Source: Bacillota bacterium (GTDB lineage: Bacteria > Bacillota > Clostridia > Lachnospirales > Lachnospiraceae). From it: a DNA stretch of 64,000 bases. The stretch lies in NCBI GenBank assembly GCA_023418475.1, contig JAEZZO010000009.1, forward strand, positions 1 through 64,000. Reading direction: 5' to 3'. This document shows positions 16,547 through 25,845 of this stretch, in pieces. A program made the translations under genes and the position numbers. The notes under the pieces are model-generated. The model did no database searches and was not told the DNA's origin. It was given only the letters and a program-made list of their open reading frames with translations. Every line of letters begins with the position of its first letter. The stretch's first letter is position 1.

Positions 16547-16867
16547 ATGAGTAAGAATATTAGAACAACTGCTGTTGACCATCTATTTGAAGCTATATTA
16601 AGCTTAAAAGATTCGGAGGAATGTTATATATTTTTTGAAGATATCTGTACTGTGAATGAATTGCTTTCTCTTTCACAGCGCTTTGAAGTAGCAAGAATGC
16701 TGCGTAACCATAACACCTATCTCGAGATTGCAGAAAAAACGGGTGCCTCAACTGCTACGATCAGCAGGGTTAATCGTTCCTTAAACTATGGTAATGATGG
16801 CTATGACATGGTATTTGCCAGGATGAAAGATGCTGTACCGAAAAAGGACAGCGGTGAGTTGGCTTAA
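16547..16867 (+). CDS. yerC: YerC/YecD-type TrpR-like DNA-binding protein
   Basis: This 106-residue protein matches the YerC/YecD group of TrpR-superfamily proteins: FFEDICTVNELLSLSQRFEV, then the HTH TYLEIAEKTGASTATISRVN with R-S-L-N-Y-G after it. AAAGGAG lies at proper distance from the ATG at 16547, better than the in-frame ATG at 16529. In Bacillus yerC lies near pcrA, and here pcrA follows after one intervening gene on the other strand, so the old neighbourhood is partly kept. It probably regulates transcription as a dimer; its ligand is unknown. Confidence 0.9.
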   Translation: MSKNIRTTAVDHLFEAILSLKDSEECYIFFEDICTVNELLSLSQRFEVARMLRNHNTYLEIAEKTGASTATISRVNRSLNYGNDGYDMVFARMKDAVPKKDSGELA

Positions 16868-16913
16868 TAATACCCTTCATTCATCACAAGCATTTTTTAG
16901 AATTCCGTAAAAC

Positions 16914-16981
16914 TAGGAGGAAGCATATCCTTAAGTCCGGATTGAGAATTTCATCTCCGAATAAGGTTATCACTTCCTCTT
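16914..16981 (+). terminator. Intrinsic terminator of yerC
   Basis: A long imperfect hairpin pairs AGGAGGAAG...CCTTA...TCCGGA with TCCGA...TAAGG...CTTCCTCT and is followed by TTTTTATTTTA on the plus strand, about 45 bases after the yerC stop. Confidence 0.6.
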
Positions 16982-17084
16982 TTTATTTTATATGTCTTAT
17001 CGTATTGTCAGATTATCATATTTACTATAAAGTTACAAAGCTATGAATTTAATCTGTTAGGCCATTATCAGCCTACTAAGCAAC

Positions 17085-17762
17085 CTATCTATCCGTAGTC
17101 GGTGTGGACTTCTGGCTTTCCTTCTTTCCTTCAGCTTTTTTATTTGCCGATTTTGATTTACCGACACTATCTCCCATTAAGCTGTCATCTATCATTTTCT
17201 CGATCATATGCTTTCTCATATAAACATCAAAACACAGCATACAGATATAAGAAAACGTGGTCAGGAAATCACGATCCTCCGAATCTGTGATATCTGCAAA
17301 GGATTCCTTCGCTTTGGTCATCTTTCGTATCATATCTTTAGTTAACGCATCCGTCTGCTCTTTCTCCAGGCGGAAGATTTCTTCATATATTTTCTCCAGC
17401 TTCACACTGGAATCCTCGCCGTAATATTTCTCGGTTAATGGATTAAAGATACTTTGTATATCATTAATTGACAGAATATTTTTAAAATAATAAATAAATA
17501 TAAGAAGAAACATATGCTCCTTGGTGTATTTTTTCTTACTCGGCGGAGGTAGTAATTCATTTTTCGTATAGTTATTTATCATTGTTTTGGTCAGAAGTTT
17601 GTCCTCGCTGTAACGTTTGGACGATTTTAAATGCTTGTCCATAAAGGTTGTAACCTGATCCATATATAAATCAATATTAGGAATATCATCCGGCATGATA
17701 TATTTAACATCCTTTAAGCTGTCAATCAACCCTCTGATATATTCTTCCTTCGTCGTATCCAA
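17085..17762 (-). CDS. DUF1836 protein
   Basis: This 225-residue protein has the DUF1836 pattern: N-terminal helices, LLTKTMINNYTKNELLPPPS (a MerR-like winged-helix segment), KKKYTKEHMFLLIFIYYFKN, and SINDIQSIFNPL. The C-terminus is a Lys/Ser/Thr-rich tail. DUF1836 proteins are common in Firmicutes and are thought to bind DNA; no target is known. The start is TTG with GAGGTGA at six bases. It is encoded opposite to yerC and pcrA and stands alone. Confidence 0.85.
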   Translation of the reverse strand: MDTTKEEYIRGLIDSLKDVKYIMPDDIPNIDLYMDQVTTFMDKHLKSSKRYSEDKLLTKTMINNYTKNELLPPPSKKKYTKEHMFLLIFIYYFKNILSINDIQSIFNPLTEKYYGEDSSVKLEKIYEEIFRLEKEQTDALTKDMIRKMTKAKESFADITDSEDRDFLTTFSYICMLCFDVYMRKHMIEKMIDDSLMGDSVGKSKSANKKAEGKKESQKSTPTTDR

Positions 17763-17850
17763 TTAAATCACCTCAAATTTATTATATAGTATTAGATACT
17801 AGATGTCAAAGCAAAAATAATCAGATGAGTAATCCCTTTCACGACAATGG

Positions 17851-18016
17851 GTTACTGTTCGCAGGCTTGTCAAATTCCGAATTATGCTTCCGATAAGTGC
17901 TTCCGAAAAAGAATTTGTATACGCGCTGCGTAATGCAATGAAGCGAGAGCGGCTCCACTTCGGAAGTACTAATTGCATGCACAACAATGGAATTTGACTA
18001 GCCTGTGAACAGTAAT
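17851..18016. mobile_element. MITE-like element with 28-bp terminal inverted repeats, best copy
   Basis: Left end 17851-17878 (GTTACTGTTCGCAGGCTTGT then CAAATTCC) and right end 17989-18016 match as inverted repeats at 25 of 28 positions. Total length is 166 bp. ACAATG occurs close outside each end (17844-17849 and 18019-18024), possibly a target duplication. Inside are the CTTCCGAA arms shared with the copies near 16251 and 25609. No coding capacity. The remainder of the gap 17763-18202 shows nothing else except AT-rich sequence before pcrA. Confidence 0.7.
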
Positions 18017-18202
18017 CAACAATGAACTAAAATGCAGGATTGAATCTACTATATCTGCATGCTATAATAAACATATGTTTGCGGTCAGATGGTGAAATGC
18101 AGAAAGAGAGAATTTATATGCGGCCCTTAAAAGCTGGTTTATCCTATTGCTTTCCTATATATACTATACTTCAAACATATTACATAGACAGGCAGGTAAA
18201 CA

Positions 18203-20563
18203 ATGATGAGTATTTATGATACCTTAAATTCCGAGCAGAAACGAGCAGTATTCCATGACAAGGGTCCTCTTCTTATTCTGGCAGGCGCCGGATCGGGAAA
18301 GACACGCGTTCTTACCCACCGTATCGCCTATCTGATTGAAGAAAGAGCTGTTAATCCATATAACATTTTAGCGATAACCTTTACCAACAAGGCTGCCAGA
18401 GAAATGAGAGAAAGGGTGGATAAAATTGTAGGCTATGGTTCCGAAAATGTCTGGGTCAGCACCTTCCATTCCACCTGCGTGCGCATCTTAAGACGGTATG
18501 CTGATACGATAGGTTTTACCAGGAGCTTTACCATATATGATACGGATGACCAGAAAACCCTGATGCGTGAAATATGTAAATATCTTGGTATTGATACAAA
18601 AAAAACAAGTGAACGCAGTATTCTGTCCGTAATATCAAAATCCAAGGATGAGCTGCTCTCTCCGGAACAGTTTGCTCAGAATGCACATGGCGATTATCAG
18701 CAGAATAAATATGCAAAGGCTTATCTGGAATACCAGAAGCGTCTGAAGGCAAGCAATGCAATGGATTTTGATGATCTGATTGTAAAAACCGTGGAGTTGT
18801 TTCAAACCAATCCGGAAGCACTTAATTATTATCAAAACCGTTTCCGTTATATCATGGTTGATGAATACCAGGACACCAATACCGTTCAGTTCCAGCTGGT
18901 TCATCTGCTGGCTTCCGGTGTTAATATGTATGGCGAACGGGAGTACAATCTCTGTGTAGTAGGGGATGATGACCAGTCCATCTATAAATTCCGCGGTGCG
19001 AATATTTATAATATTCTAAACTTTGAGAAGGCCTTTCCAAATACGAATGTTATAAAACTGGAACAGAATTACCGTTCTACGAAAAGCATTTTAAATGCAG
19101 CGAATGAAGTAATTGGCAATAATATAGGCCGAAAGGAAAAATATCTTTGGACGGATAATGAAGATGGTGACCCGGTAAGCTTCACGCAATTTGATACGGA
19201 TTTTGATGAAGCAGAGTATATTACCAGCGAGATTAAAAATATCGTAGAAAATGGTGATGTAAACTATCATGATTTTGCTGTTTTGTATCGTACCAATGCG
19301 CAGTCAAGACTTTTCGAAGAAAAACTGGTCAAAAAAAGTATTCCTTATAAGATTATCGGCAGTATTAATTTCTATGCACGGAAAGAAATTAAAGATATCC
19401 TTGCTTATCTGAAAACAATCGACAATGGAATGGATAACATTGCCATCAAGCGTATTATCAATGTTCCAAAACGCGGTATTGGTCTGACTACCGTTGATAA
19501 GGTGAATGATTATGCCATACAAAATGATATCAGCTTCTATGATGCCTTAACCCGGGCACACTATATTCCCGGTATGGGACGTACCGCTTCGAAGCTTACT
19601 CCTTTTATCAGTTTGATCGAAGGGCTGAAAACAAAAATAAGAAGTGAAGGCTATGCCCTTCATGAATTAATTGATGATATTCTTGATGCAACCGGTTACT
19701 TAAAAGAACTGGAGGGAGAAAGCGACGAGGATGCACAGGACCGTATCGGTAATATTAACGAACTTGTTAACAAGCTGGTAACCTATGAGGAGAATTCTCC
19801 GGAACCGCCAACCTTAAGCGGTTTTCTGGAAGAGGTTGCTCTTGTATCAGATATTGATAATCTGAATGAAGCTGCGGATAATATCGTATTAATGACTCTT
19901 CACAGTGCTAAAGGTCTGGAATTCCCCTATGTGTATCTGTGTGGTATGGAAGAAGGTGTCTTTCCCGGATATCTATCGCTATTTTCTGATAATCCGAAGG
20001 AGGAAATCGAAGAAGAACGTCGTCTTTGTTATGTTGGTTTCACCAGAGCCATGAAGCGCTTATCCCTGACTGCTGCAAAACAACGTATGCTTCGTGGTGA
20101 AACACAGTATAATAAACCTTCCCGTTTTATTCATGAAATACCAAGGTATCTGCTGAAAATGTCAGCTTCTCCTCCGAAAAAATCCAAGTATTCCTTCCTT
20201 GATGATTTTTCTGAGGATGGAGATAATAAGAGAAACAAACAGTCCGGCTTGCCTTTTTCCGCCAACAATTCGTCCGGTACTGACAGACTGAATTTTGACA
20301 AGCCAAGTACCGGGAATTACTCGCCAAATAATGATTCCTACAAGTCCTATTTTCCCCAGGCGAGCAAACAATTTACCGGCAGCAATATGGGAACTCTTAA
20401 TTATAGTATCGGGGATACGGTAAAACATGTCAAGTTCGGTGTCGGAATTGTGATTGATATTACGCAGGGAGGAAAGGACTACGAAGTAACCGTAGATTTC
20501 CCGTCCTTTGGTGTAAAAAAACTTCTATCTACCTTTGCTAAATTACAAAAAGTTGGTAATTAA
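18203..20563 (+). CDS. pcrA: UvrD/PcrA-type DNA helicase
   Basis: This 786-residue SF1 helicase acts in nucleotide excision repair, replication restart and removal of recombinase filaments. Visible motifs are Q-motif LNSEQKRAV, Walker A ILAGAGSGKTRVLTHRI, Ia AITFTNKAAREMRERV, DEYQDTN, III VVGDDDQSIYKFRGA, IV LEQNYRS, V TLHSAKGLEF and VI EERRLCYVGFTRAMKRL. The C-terminal Tudor-like domain of PcrA (GDTVKHVKFGVGIV) is present, which separates it from shorter UvrD-like proteins. Two ATGs are adjacent at 18203 and 18206. A small acidic-tailed membrane protein gene follows. Confidence 0.97.
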   Translation: MMSIYDTLNSEQKRAVFHDKGPLLILAGAGSGKTRVLTHRIAYLIEERAVNPYNILAITFTNKAAREMRERVDKIVGYGSENVWVSTFHSTCVRILRRYADTIGFTRSFTIYDTDDQKTLMREICKYLGIDTKKTSERSILSVISKSKDELLSPEQFAQNAHGDYQQNKYAKAYLEYQKRLKASNAMDFDDLIVKTVELFQTNPEALNYYQNRFRYIMVDEYQDTNTVQFQLVHLLASGVNMYGEREYNLCVVGDDDQSIYKFRGANIYNILNFEKAFPNTNVIKLEQNYRSTKSILNAANEVIGNNIGRKEKYLWTDNEDGDPVSFTQFDTDFDEAEYITSEIKNIVENGDVNYHDFAVLYRTNAQSRLFEEKLVKKSIPYKIIGSINFYARKEIKDILAYLKTIDNGMDNIAIKRIINVPKRGIGLTTVDKVNDYAIQNDISFYDALTRAHYIPGMGRTASKLTPFISLIEGLKTKIRSEGYALHELIDDILDATGYLKELEGESDEDAQDRIGNINELVNKLVTYEENSPEPPTLSGFLEEVALVSDIDNLNEAADNIVLMTLHSAKGLEFPYVYLCGMEEGVFPGYLSLFSDNPKEEIEEERRLCYVGFTRAMKRLSLTAAKQRMLRGETQYNKPSRFIHEIPRYLLKMSASPPKKSKYSFLDDFSEDGDNKRNKQSGLPFSANNSSGTDRLNFDKPSTGNYSPNNDSYKSYFPQASKQFTGSNMGTLNYSIGDTVKHVKFGVGIVIDITQGGKDYEVTVDFPSFGVKKLLSTFAKLQKVGN

Positions 20564-20746
20564 TAATAAATTTTCTACTTTTTCCAAATAATATAGTAAA
20601 AAAACACGTATTGTGTTATACTATCTTTGGCATATTAAGTATAATGAATTGAAATAATTCGAATTTCAATACAGTTTACTTGTTAAAAGCAAGAAAACAG
20701 ATAGCCTGTTTTACTTGTTATGAATAAAATGAAGGGAAGTGTCATT

Positions 20747-21022
20747 ATGGGCAATAAGATTGATGATTTATTAGAAGCTATTAAGTCAGGAGAATTAATT
20801 CGCAAAAAAGAGGATCCGGCAGAGAAAAGAAGACATGTCATTCTGTGTATTCTTTCCATAATCGGTGCAGTTGCAGCTGTGGCAGGTATCGCTTATGCCG
20901 TATACAGGTATATGAATCCCGATTATCTTGAAGATTTTGAAGATGATTTTGATGATTATGAAGATGATACAGAGGAAGAAGCTTCCGAGGAAGATAATTC
21001 TGCAGATACAACTGAAGAATAA
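20747..21022 (+). CDS. Small membrane protein with acidic C-terminal tail
   Basis: This 91-residue protein has an N-terminal amphipathic helix (MGNKIDDLLEAIKSGELI), basic residues, one membrane segment (about 34-56, VILCILSIIGAVAAVAGIAY) and a tail almost entirely of Asp, Glu and Ser/Thr (about 60-91). GAAGGGAAG precedes the ATG at 20747; the in-frame ATG at 20720 has no such site. Similar small proteins follow pcrA in some Lachnospiraceae (from memory, not checked). Function unknown. Confidence 0.7.
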   Translation: MGNKIDDLLEAIKSGELIRKKEDPAEKRRHVILCILSIIGAVAAVAGIAYAVYRYMNPDYLEDFEDDFDDYEDDTEEEASEEDNSADTTEE

Positions 21023-21032
21023 CAAACAAAAT

Positions 21033-21077
21033 AAGGACACGCCGTACACTTTCTTTTATAAGGTACGACGTGTCCTT
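21033..21077. terminator. Bidirectional terminator between convergent genes
   Basis: Arms 21033-21047 and 21063-21077 pair at 14 of 15 positions (AAGGACACG.../...CGTGTCCTT), followed by TTC and flanked by T/A runs on both sides. It serves the gene ending at 21022 on the plus strand and the one ending at 21089 on the minus strand. Confidence 0.75.
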
Positions 21078-21088
21078 TTCTATGTCTG

Positions 21089-22081
21089 TTATTTTGCTGC
21101 TTTTAGTGCAAACTCTGTAGTCACAATTTTATCATAGGGCACCCTGGCCTTAAGCTCACCGGAAGAAGCCAGTATATCCTGAAGAAGGGTAAGACTATCC
21201 TCCTGAAATACAAGATTATCTTTCCAGGTATTCTGTTCATAATATCTGGTTACTATCTTAACAAGGGTATCTTTGTCTGTTTCTGCGAACTGTGGCTGAA
21301 TAACCTTTGCGATCTCCTCCGGAGTATGACCGGCAACATAATTCAGACCTTTTTGAATGGCATTCGTGAAACTTTGAATAATTTCCGGGTTCTTCTCAAT
21401 ATAGCTCTTTTTTGCGGCAAATGCAGTATACGGAACTTTACCACTCTCTACACCAAGAGAAGCTGCTACCTTACCCGCTCCCTGCAGTTCCAGTGCTGTT
21501 GCAGCTGGCTCGAATTCGATTGTATAATCTCCTTTACCGGAAGTAAATGCTTGAGCGGTCAACCCAAAATCAATGTTTTGGATGATTGTAAGATCTTTCT
21601 TCGGATCAATCCCGTTCTTCTTTAAAATATACTCAAAAACCATTTCCGGCATACCACCTGCCCTGCCGCCGATTACTGTTTTTCCTTTTATATTATTCCA
21701 GGTGAATTTTTCATTCTTATCTCTGGTAACCAGAAAGTTGCCGGCTCTCTGTGTCAGTTGCGCGAAATTCACCACATAATCGTCTGCGCCCTCATTATAA
21801 ACGTAGATAGATGCTTCGGCTCCCATAAAACCTATATCGCAGTTTCCGCTTAGAACTGCAGTCATTGTTTTATCCGCCCCAAGTCCATTTACCAGCTTAA
21901 CCTTCAAACCTTCCTCTTTAAAATAACCTTTTTCAAAGGCTACATACATTGGTGCATAGAAAATAGAATGGGCTACTTCATTTAATGTAATTTCCTTCAA
22001 TCCCCCGCTGCTTGTGCAACCGGCAAGTATGGATGTTATCATTGTTATGATAACCAGTACGCCTATTAATTTTTTCTTCAT
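21089..22081 (-). CDS. Solute-binding lipoprotein of an ABC transporter (SsuA/ThiY/NMT1-like)
   Basis: This 330-residue lipoprotein has a signal peptide MKKKLIGVLVIITMITSI with lipobox LAGC. The NMT1/SsuA-type periplasmic-binding fold follows: IFYAPMYVAFEKGYFKEEG, GNCDIGFMGAEASIYVYNEG, IKGKTVIGGRAGGMPEM. The family binds aliphatic sulfonates, nitrate, or thiamine precursors. GGGAGG before the ATG at 22081 beats the in-frame start at 22111. No permease or ATPase gene is adjacent, so it is an orphan here. Substrate unknown. No thiamine-pyrophosphate riboswitch was recognised in the leader. Confidence 0.85.
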   Translation of the reverse strand: MKKKLIGVLVIITMITSILAGCTSSGGLKEITLNEVAHSIFYAPMYVAFEKGYFKEEGLKVKLVNGLGADKTMTAVLSGNCDIGFMGAEASIYVYNEGADDYVVNFAQLTQRAGNFLVTRDKNEKFTWNNIKGKTVIGGRAGGMPEMVFEYILKKNGIDPKKDLTIIQNIDFGLTAQAFTSGKGDYTIEFEPAATALELQGAGKVAASLGVESGKVPYTAFAAKKSYIEKNPEIIQSFTNAIQKGLNYVAGHTPEEIAKVIQPQFAETDKDTLVKIVTRYYEQNTWKDNLVFQEDSLTLLQDILASSGELKARVPYDKIVTTEFALKAAK

Positions 22082-22400
22082 ACAACCTCCCATTTGCCGC
22101 TTCGGTGGCACAAATCATAAGCATAAAAATATGCTCCCTGCTTTTAGTCAGATGAAAAACAGATTACTATTTGGCCGATCCGCCGGAATAATAGATTACC
22201 TTATAATATATCCTATGCAAGTTTTGTATGTGCATGTATCTTCTCCTCATCTGATCCAAAAAAAGCAGCCATAACTGACATAATGTGATCTGCCTTTGCT
22301 ATAAGATTTGTCCCACTGGAGTGTTTTATATTCCAGGAGTATGTTAAAGTATTTCTGGACACAACCTATGAAACGATTGCCATGAGCTTACCCTCATGAA

Positions 22401-22442
22401 GAAAAGCTGTCTGATATATACGATATATCAGACAGCTTTTTC
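22401..22442. terminator. Intrinsic terminator of htrA (bidirectional hairpin)
   Basis: An 18-bp near-perfect stem (GAAAAGCTGTCTGATATAT and its complement) with a 3-base loop is seen just after the htrA stop on the minus strand, with T-rich flanks on both sides. The rest of the gap 22082-22400 shows no recognisable feature. Confidence 0.75.
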
Positions 22443-22464
22443 ATTATCTCTTCTTTTTTGCTAA

Positions 22465-24120
22465 TTATTTCTTTCCTAATGATACATTCAGTGTCTTATC
22501 CTGGTATGCTCCACTTACTTTCACTTTAACCTTCAGATCAATCTTCTGTCCTGCTTTCTTATAAGTTAATGCGTTAGCAAGTTCATCCAGTGTCTTAACA
22601 GTTACCCCATCCACACCGGTTATTACATCACCGCGCTCTAAGCCTGCTTTATCAGCCGGAGAACCGGAGATTACATCATTTATATAAATTCCAACCGGAA
22701 TACCATATGCATCCGACACTTCCTGCGTTACATTCTGCGCTGTGGAAGCATCAATTCCCAGATAGCCCTGCTGACTTTTTGAAATTGCATGACGATTCAT
22801 TAATTCATTTATCATCGGAATTGCACTGGAGATTGGAATTGCATATCCCATTCCTTCTACTTCATCTGATGCATATTTGACAGAATTAATACCAATTACC
22901 TGTCCTTTCGTATTCAATAAAGCTCCTCCACTGTTACCGGGATTAATCGCTGCATCTGTCTGGAGAAGTGTCATTGTGTTATTATTAATAGTAACTTCTC
23001 TGTTCACGGCACTAACGTATCCTACTGTAACAGATTGCCCATAACCAAGTGCATTACCGATTGCAATTGCCATATCTCCTGCTTTTACGGAATTTGAATT
23101 TCCAAGTGTTGCTACTTTAATCGTATTTACGGTTGATTTTTTCAAGGTAGACATATCTACGGATAATACTGCAAGGTCTGCATTTGCATCGGAACCCTTG
23201 ACAACAGCAGTCGCTTTAGACTCATCTGAAAATACGATTTCAACCGTCGTAGCACCCTGGATAACATGATTATTGGTTACGATCAATAGTTGTGCACTGT
23301 TCTGACCGATTATAATACCGGAGCCGCTTCCTTTCACCTGCTGGCTAAACTCTCTTCCGAAGAAATCAGTTGTGGTCTGGGTTCCTGTGGAATTAATCGC
23401 CACAACGGAAGGCATTACCTTTGTAACAATATCTGATACATCCGTTACAACAGCATCTGAGGTTGACGTAGTCTCAGGAACAATGGTATCCTTACTATCT
23501 ACATTCTCATTTATCTTAATACTGTTCGAGGCTCCTCTATCTGCTAAGCTCCCGGTAGTTTTCATCACAAAATAATAACCCTGAAAAACCACCCCTGCAA
23601 TTAAGCCGAATGCTACAGCAGCAGCTGTCAATTTTAATACACCAAGGCCTCTTCTCTTCTTTTTAACCTTAGCCTTCTTTTTCTCATTCACCTGAGGTAT
23701 TGGATACACGGTATAAGGATCGCTATTACCGGTCTGATAATTCGTCTGCGCTGCATTCGTAAAGTTCTGGTTTGCATTACTCGCGTAGTTATTATTTTGA
23801 TAGCCTTGGTTTGCATTATATTGGTAACTTTGATTTCCATTATATTGGTAACTCTGGTTTTCGCCATTACCGTAATAATAACTCTGGTCACTGCTTTGGT
23901 TATTATTTTGTACATCTGACTGACTATAATTTTCTGCACTGCCCTGATAACCCTGGCTGTATTGCTTATGATTACTATCAAAACTATTATCGTTTTGATA
24001 TTCATTACTGCGATTGTAAGTACCGGCATCCCTGCTGTCTTGTTCACCGGACGAATTAATGTTATTCATGTCATTCTTATTTAAATCGCCGGATGTATTG
24101 TTATTCAATTCTTCACTCAT
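22465..24120 (-). CDS. htrA: HtrA/DegP-like membrane serine protease with Q/N/Y-rich cytoplasmic tail
   Basis: This 551-residue surface quality-control protease is anchored by a single membrane segment (about 160-187). The trypsin-like catalytic triad is His in VTNNHVIQGA, Asp in ANADLAVLSVD and Ser in AAINPGNSGGALLN. One PDZ domain follows (about 450-551, SPADKAGLERGDVITGVDG). Residues 1-145, which would be cytoplasmic, are dominated by Asn, Gln, Tyr and Ser with repeats such as NQSYQYN and NQGYQNN, unlike the short tails of most HtrA proteins. AAAGGAG precedes the ATG. A perfect 10-bp-arm palindrome lies about 45 bases upstream. Confidence 0.92.
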   Translation of the reverse strand: MSEELNNNTSGDLNKNDMNNINSSGEQDSRDAGTYNRSNEYQNDNSFDSNHKQYSQGYQGSAENYSQSDVQNNNQSSDQSYYYGNGENQSYQYNGNQSYQYNANQGYQNNNYASNANQNFTNAAQTNYQTGNSDPYTVYPIPQVNEKKKAKVKKKRRGLGVLKLTAAAVAFGLIAGVVFQGYYFVMKTTGSLADRGASNSIKINENVDSKDTIVPETTSTSDAVVTDVSDIVTKVMPSVVAINSTGTQTTTDFFGREFSQQVKGSGSGIIIGQNSAQLLIVTNNHVIQGATTVEIVFSDESKATAVVKGSDANADLAVLSVDMSTLKKSTVNTIKVATLGNSNSVKAGDMAIAIGNALGYGQSVTVGYVSAVNREVTINNNTMTLLQTDAAINPGNSGGALLNTKGQVIGINSVKYASDEVEGMGYAIPISSAIPMINELMNRHAISKSQQGYLGIDASTAQNVTQEVSDAYGIPVGIYINDVISGSPADKAGLERGDVITGVDGVTVKTLDELANALTYKKAGQKIDLKVKVKVSGAYQDKTLNVSLGKK

Positions 24121-24163
24121 TTGAAAACTCTCCTTTCAAAAATGTAACTTCGATGTTTATATT

Positions 24164-24194
24164 CAGATATTCCTGTTCCATATCGGAATATCTG
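24164..24194. promoter_or_regulatory. Operator-like palindrome upstream of htrA
   Basis: CAGATATTCC (24164-24173) and GGAATATCTG (24185-24194) are perfect inverted repeats with an 11-base spacer in the htrA leader. It may be a repressor site or a leader hairpin; no known consensus was matched. Confidence 0.4.
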
Positions 24195-24293
24195 TTATCT
24201 CCTTTTGATAAGAACAGTTTAACAGTAAATTATGTTCACTTTGTGTTTAGAATTTGAAAAAACTTTGAAGAAATACAATATTTAAATTGCTCA

Positions 24294-25433
24294 TCAGGCG
24301 TGTACTGTGATATAGCTGCCAAGTATTTTCATTTCAATGGCTTCTTCCTGAATGCAATGAAGAGCGTTCTTAACAGACGGTTCATCCAGACCTCCTTCAA
24401 TGTCTACAAAGAATCTGTAGGCAAATGCTTTTCCTGTAATCGGTCTTGATTCTATCTTCGTCATATTTATATTATTATAGATAAAATGGGATAATGCATG
24501 ATAAAGAGAACCACTCTTATGCGGGAGTGCAAAACAGATACTTGTCCGCTCCGCTCCCTTTAAATACATCTTCTTATTTGAGATAATAATAAATCTGGTG
24601 GTATTATTCGCTTCATTATGGATTTTCTCCTGTAACAGGTTTAATCCATGATACTCTCCTGCCCTGTCACTGGCAATTGCGGCCTGTGTTATATCATTCT
24701 CCTCCAGTACAAGGCGGGCACAGCCGGCAGTACTCCCCCATTCAATTTGCTCTATCTCCGGATATTTTTTCAGAAAATCTGAGCATTGCAAAAGTCCCTG
24801 TCTATGTGAATACACCTTTTTAATATCCGATATCGATGCTCCCGGCAAGCCCCATAGATTATGCTCTATCTTAACCAGATGTTCCCCGATAATAAAATTG
24901 TCATATTCAGAAAGAAGATCAAATATGTCGGATAAAGTTCCCGTAGAGGAGTTTTCAATTGGTAGAACTCCAAACTCTGCTTTCCCGTCTTTAATCGTCT
25001 GCATTACCTCTTTGAAGGTTGATATTGGTATTCCGGTTACTGTGTCATGAAAATATTCGAGCATCGCCTTTTCACAGTAAGAACCCTTCTCCCCAAAAAA
25101 AGCAACCTTTGTATCAGTATCTGTCTTAAGCTCATCTACTTCAGCAAGTCCAAGACTTTCCATATTATCCAGCAGCATATACTGCAGTCTTCTGCTCATT
25201 GACATGATCTGTTTAAACAGGTCAGCAATTGCCTTTTTATTAAATTCATTCTCGGTTAAGGCCTTCAGCATGCTAAGCTTTTCCTCTTCCCGTGCCGCAT
25301 CATATATGGGCTTACCAACACTGCGCTTATAATCCGCAACATCCATAGCAAGCTTCATACGACTTTCGAACAGTTCTACAATTTTCTGGTCTACTTCGTC
25401 TATCTTCCTTCGACTGTCCTGTAAATCTATCAT
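24294..25433 (-). CDS. pheA: Bifunctional chorismate mutase / prephenate dehydratase (P-protein)
   Basis: This 379-residue enzyme of phenylalanine synthesis has an AroQ-type chorismate mutase at about 1-90 (RRKIDEVDQKIVELFESRMK). The prephenate dehydratase spans about 108-285 (VAFFGEKGSYCEKAM, FGVLPIENSSTGTL, and the catalytic Thr in NNTTRFIIIS). A C-terminal ACT domain (about 295-379) carries the ESRP motif for phenylalanine feedback (IESRPITGKAFAYRFFVD). GGAGG before the ATG is strong. It stands alone, without other aromatic amino acid genes nearby. No T-box was recognised in the leader. Confidence 0.95.
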   Translation of the reverse strand: MIDLQDSRRKIDEVDQKIVELFESRMKLAMDVADYKRSVGKPIYDAAREEEKLSMLKALTENEFNKKAIADLFKQIMSMSRRLQYMLLDNMESLGLAEVDELKTDTDTKVAFFGEKGSYCEKAMLEYFHDTVTGIPISTFKEVMQTIKDGKAEFGVLPIENSSTGTLSDIFDLLSEYDNFIIGEHLVKIEHNLWGLPGASISDIKKVYSHRQGLLQCSDFLKKYPEIEQIEWGSTAGCARLVLEENDITQAAIASDRAGEYHGLNLLQEKIHNEANNTTRFIIISNKKMYLKGAERTSICFALPHKSGSLYHALSHFIYNNINMTKIESRPITGKAFAYRFFVDIEGGLDEPSVKNALHCIQEEAIEMKILGSYITVHA

Positions 25434-25608
25434 AAAACCTCCATTCCGTCACATGCCCGGACTTCCAAGCGACGGCACACGTTGCCTAGTGAACGGTATT
25501 CTATTATAATTAACTGGCTGTAAAATACCACTATTCTTTCGCAGTATTTTGAATCATTATACTATCTAATCGCAGCATATGCAACCAGGAACTGCTGCAA
25601 TTGGTCCA

Positions 25609-25683
25609 CTAACTGTTCACGGGCAGATCATCTTCCTAGTGGTGTATCCGGTAAGTGCTTCCGAAAAAGAAGTATTTGCATTA
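25609..25683 (+). repeat. Truncated MITE-like element, copy 3
   Basis: Starting with ACTAACTGTTCACGGGC and containing TCCGGTAAGTGCTTCCGAAA and AGTATTTGCATT, this is the left half of the repeat family seen near 16251 and 17851. The right half is missing. The rest of the gap 25434-25845 shows no gene. Confidence 0.55.
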
Positions 25684-25845
25684 TGCAGCGGTACATGTTA
25701 CTTATTGCATAATTAATTTCATCGAGATATAATAATAGAAGCCTAGCTGTTTTGTGCCTGATGATCCGTAATGCTTATCCACAGTACGTAACAGAAGGCA
25801 TAAACATATGACATAAAACAGGTAATTTTTTACAAGGAGGTAACT

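Noticed and set aside
22082..22400. Thiamine-pyrophosphate riboswitch before the SsuA/ThiY-like lipoprotein
   Set aside because: The conserved CUGAGA and related core elements are not present on the relevant strand.
25434..25560. T-box leader before pheA
   Set aside because: No AGGGTGG-type T-box sequence or leader-terminator pair is visible.
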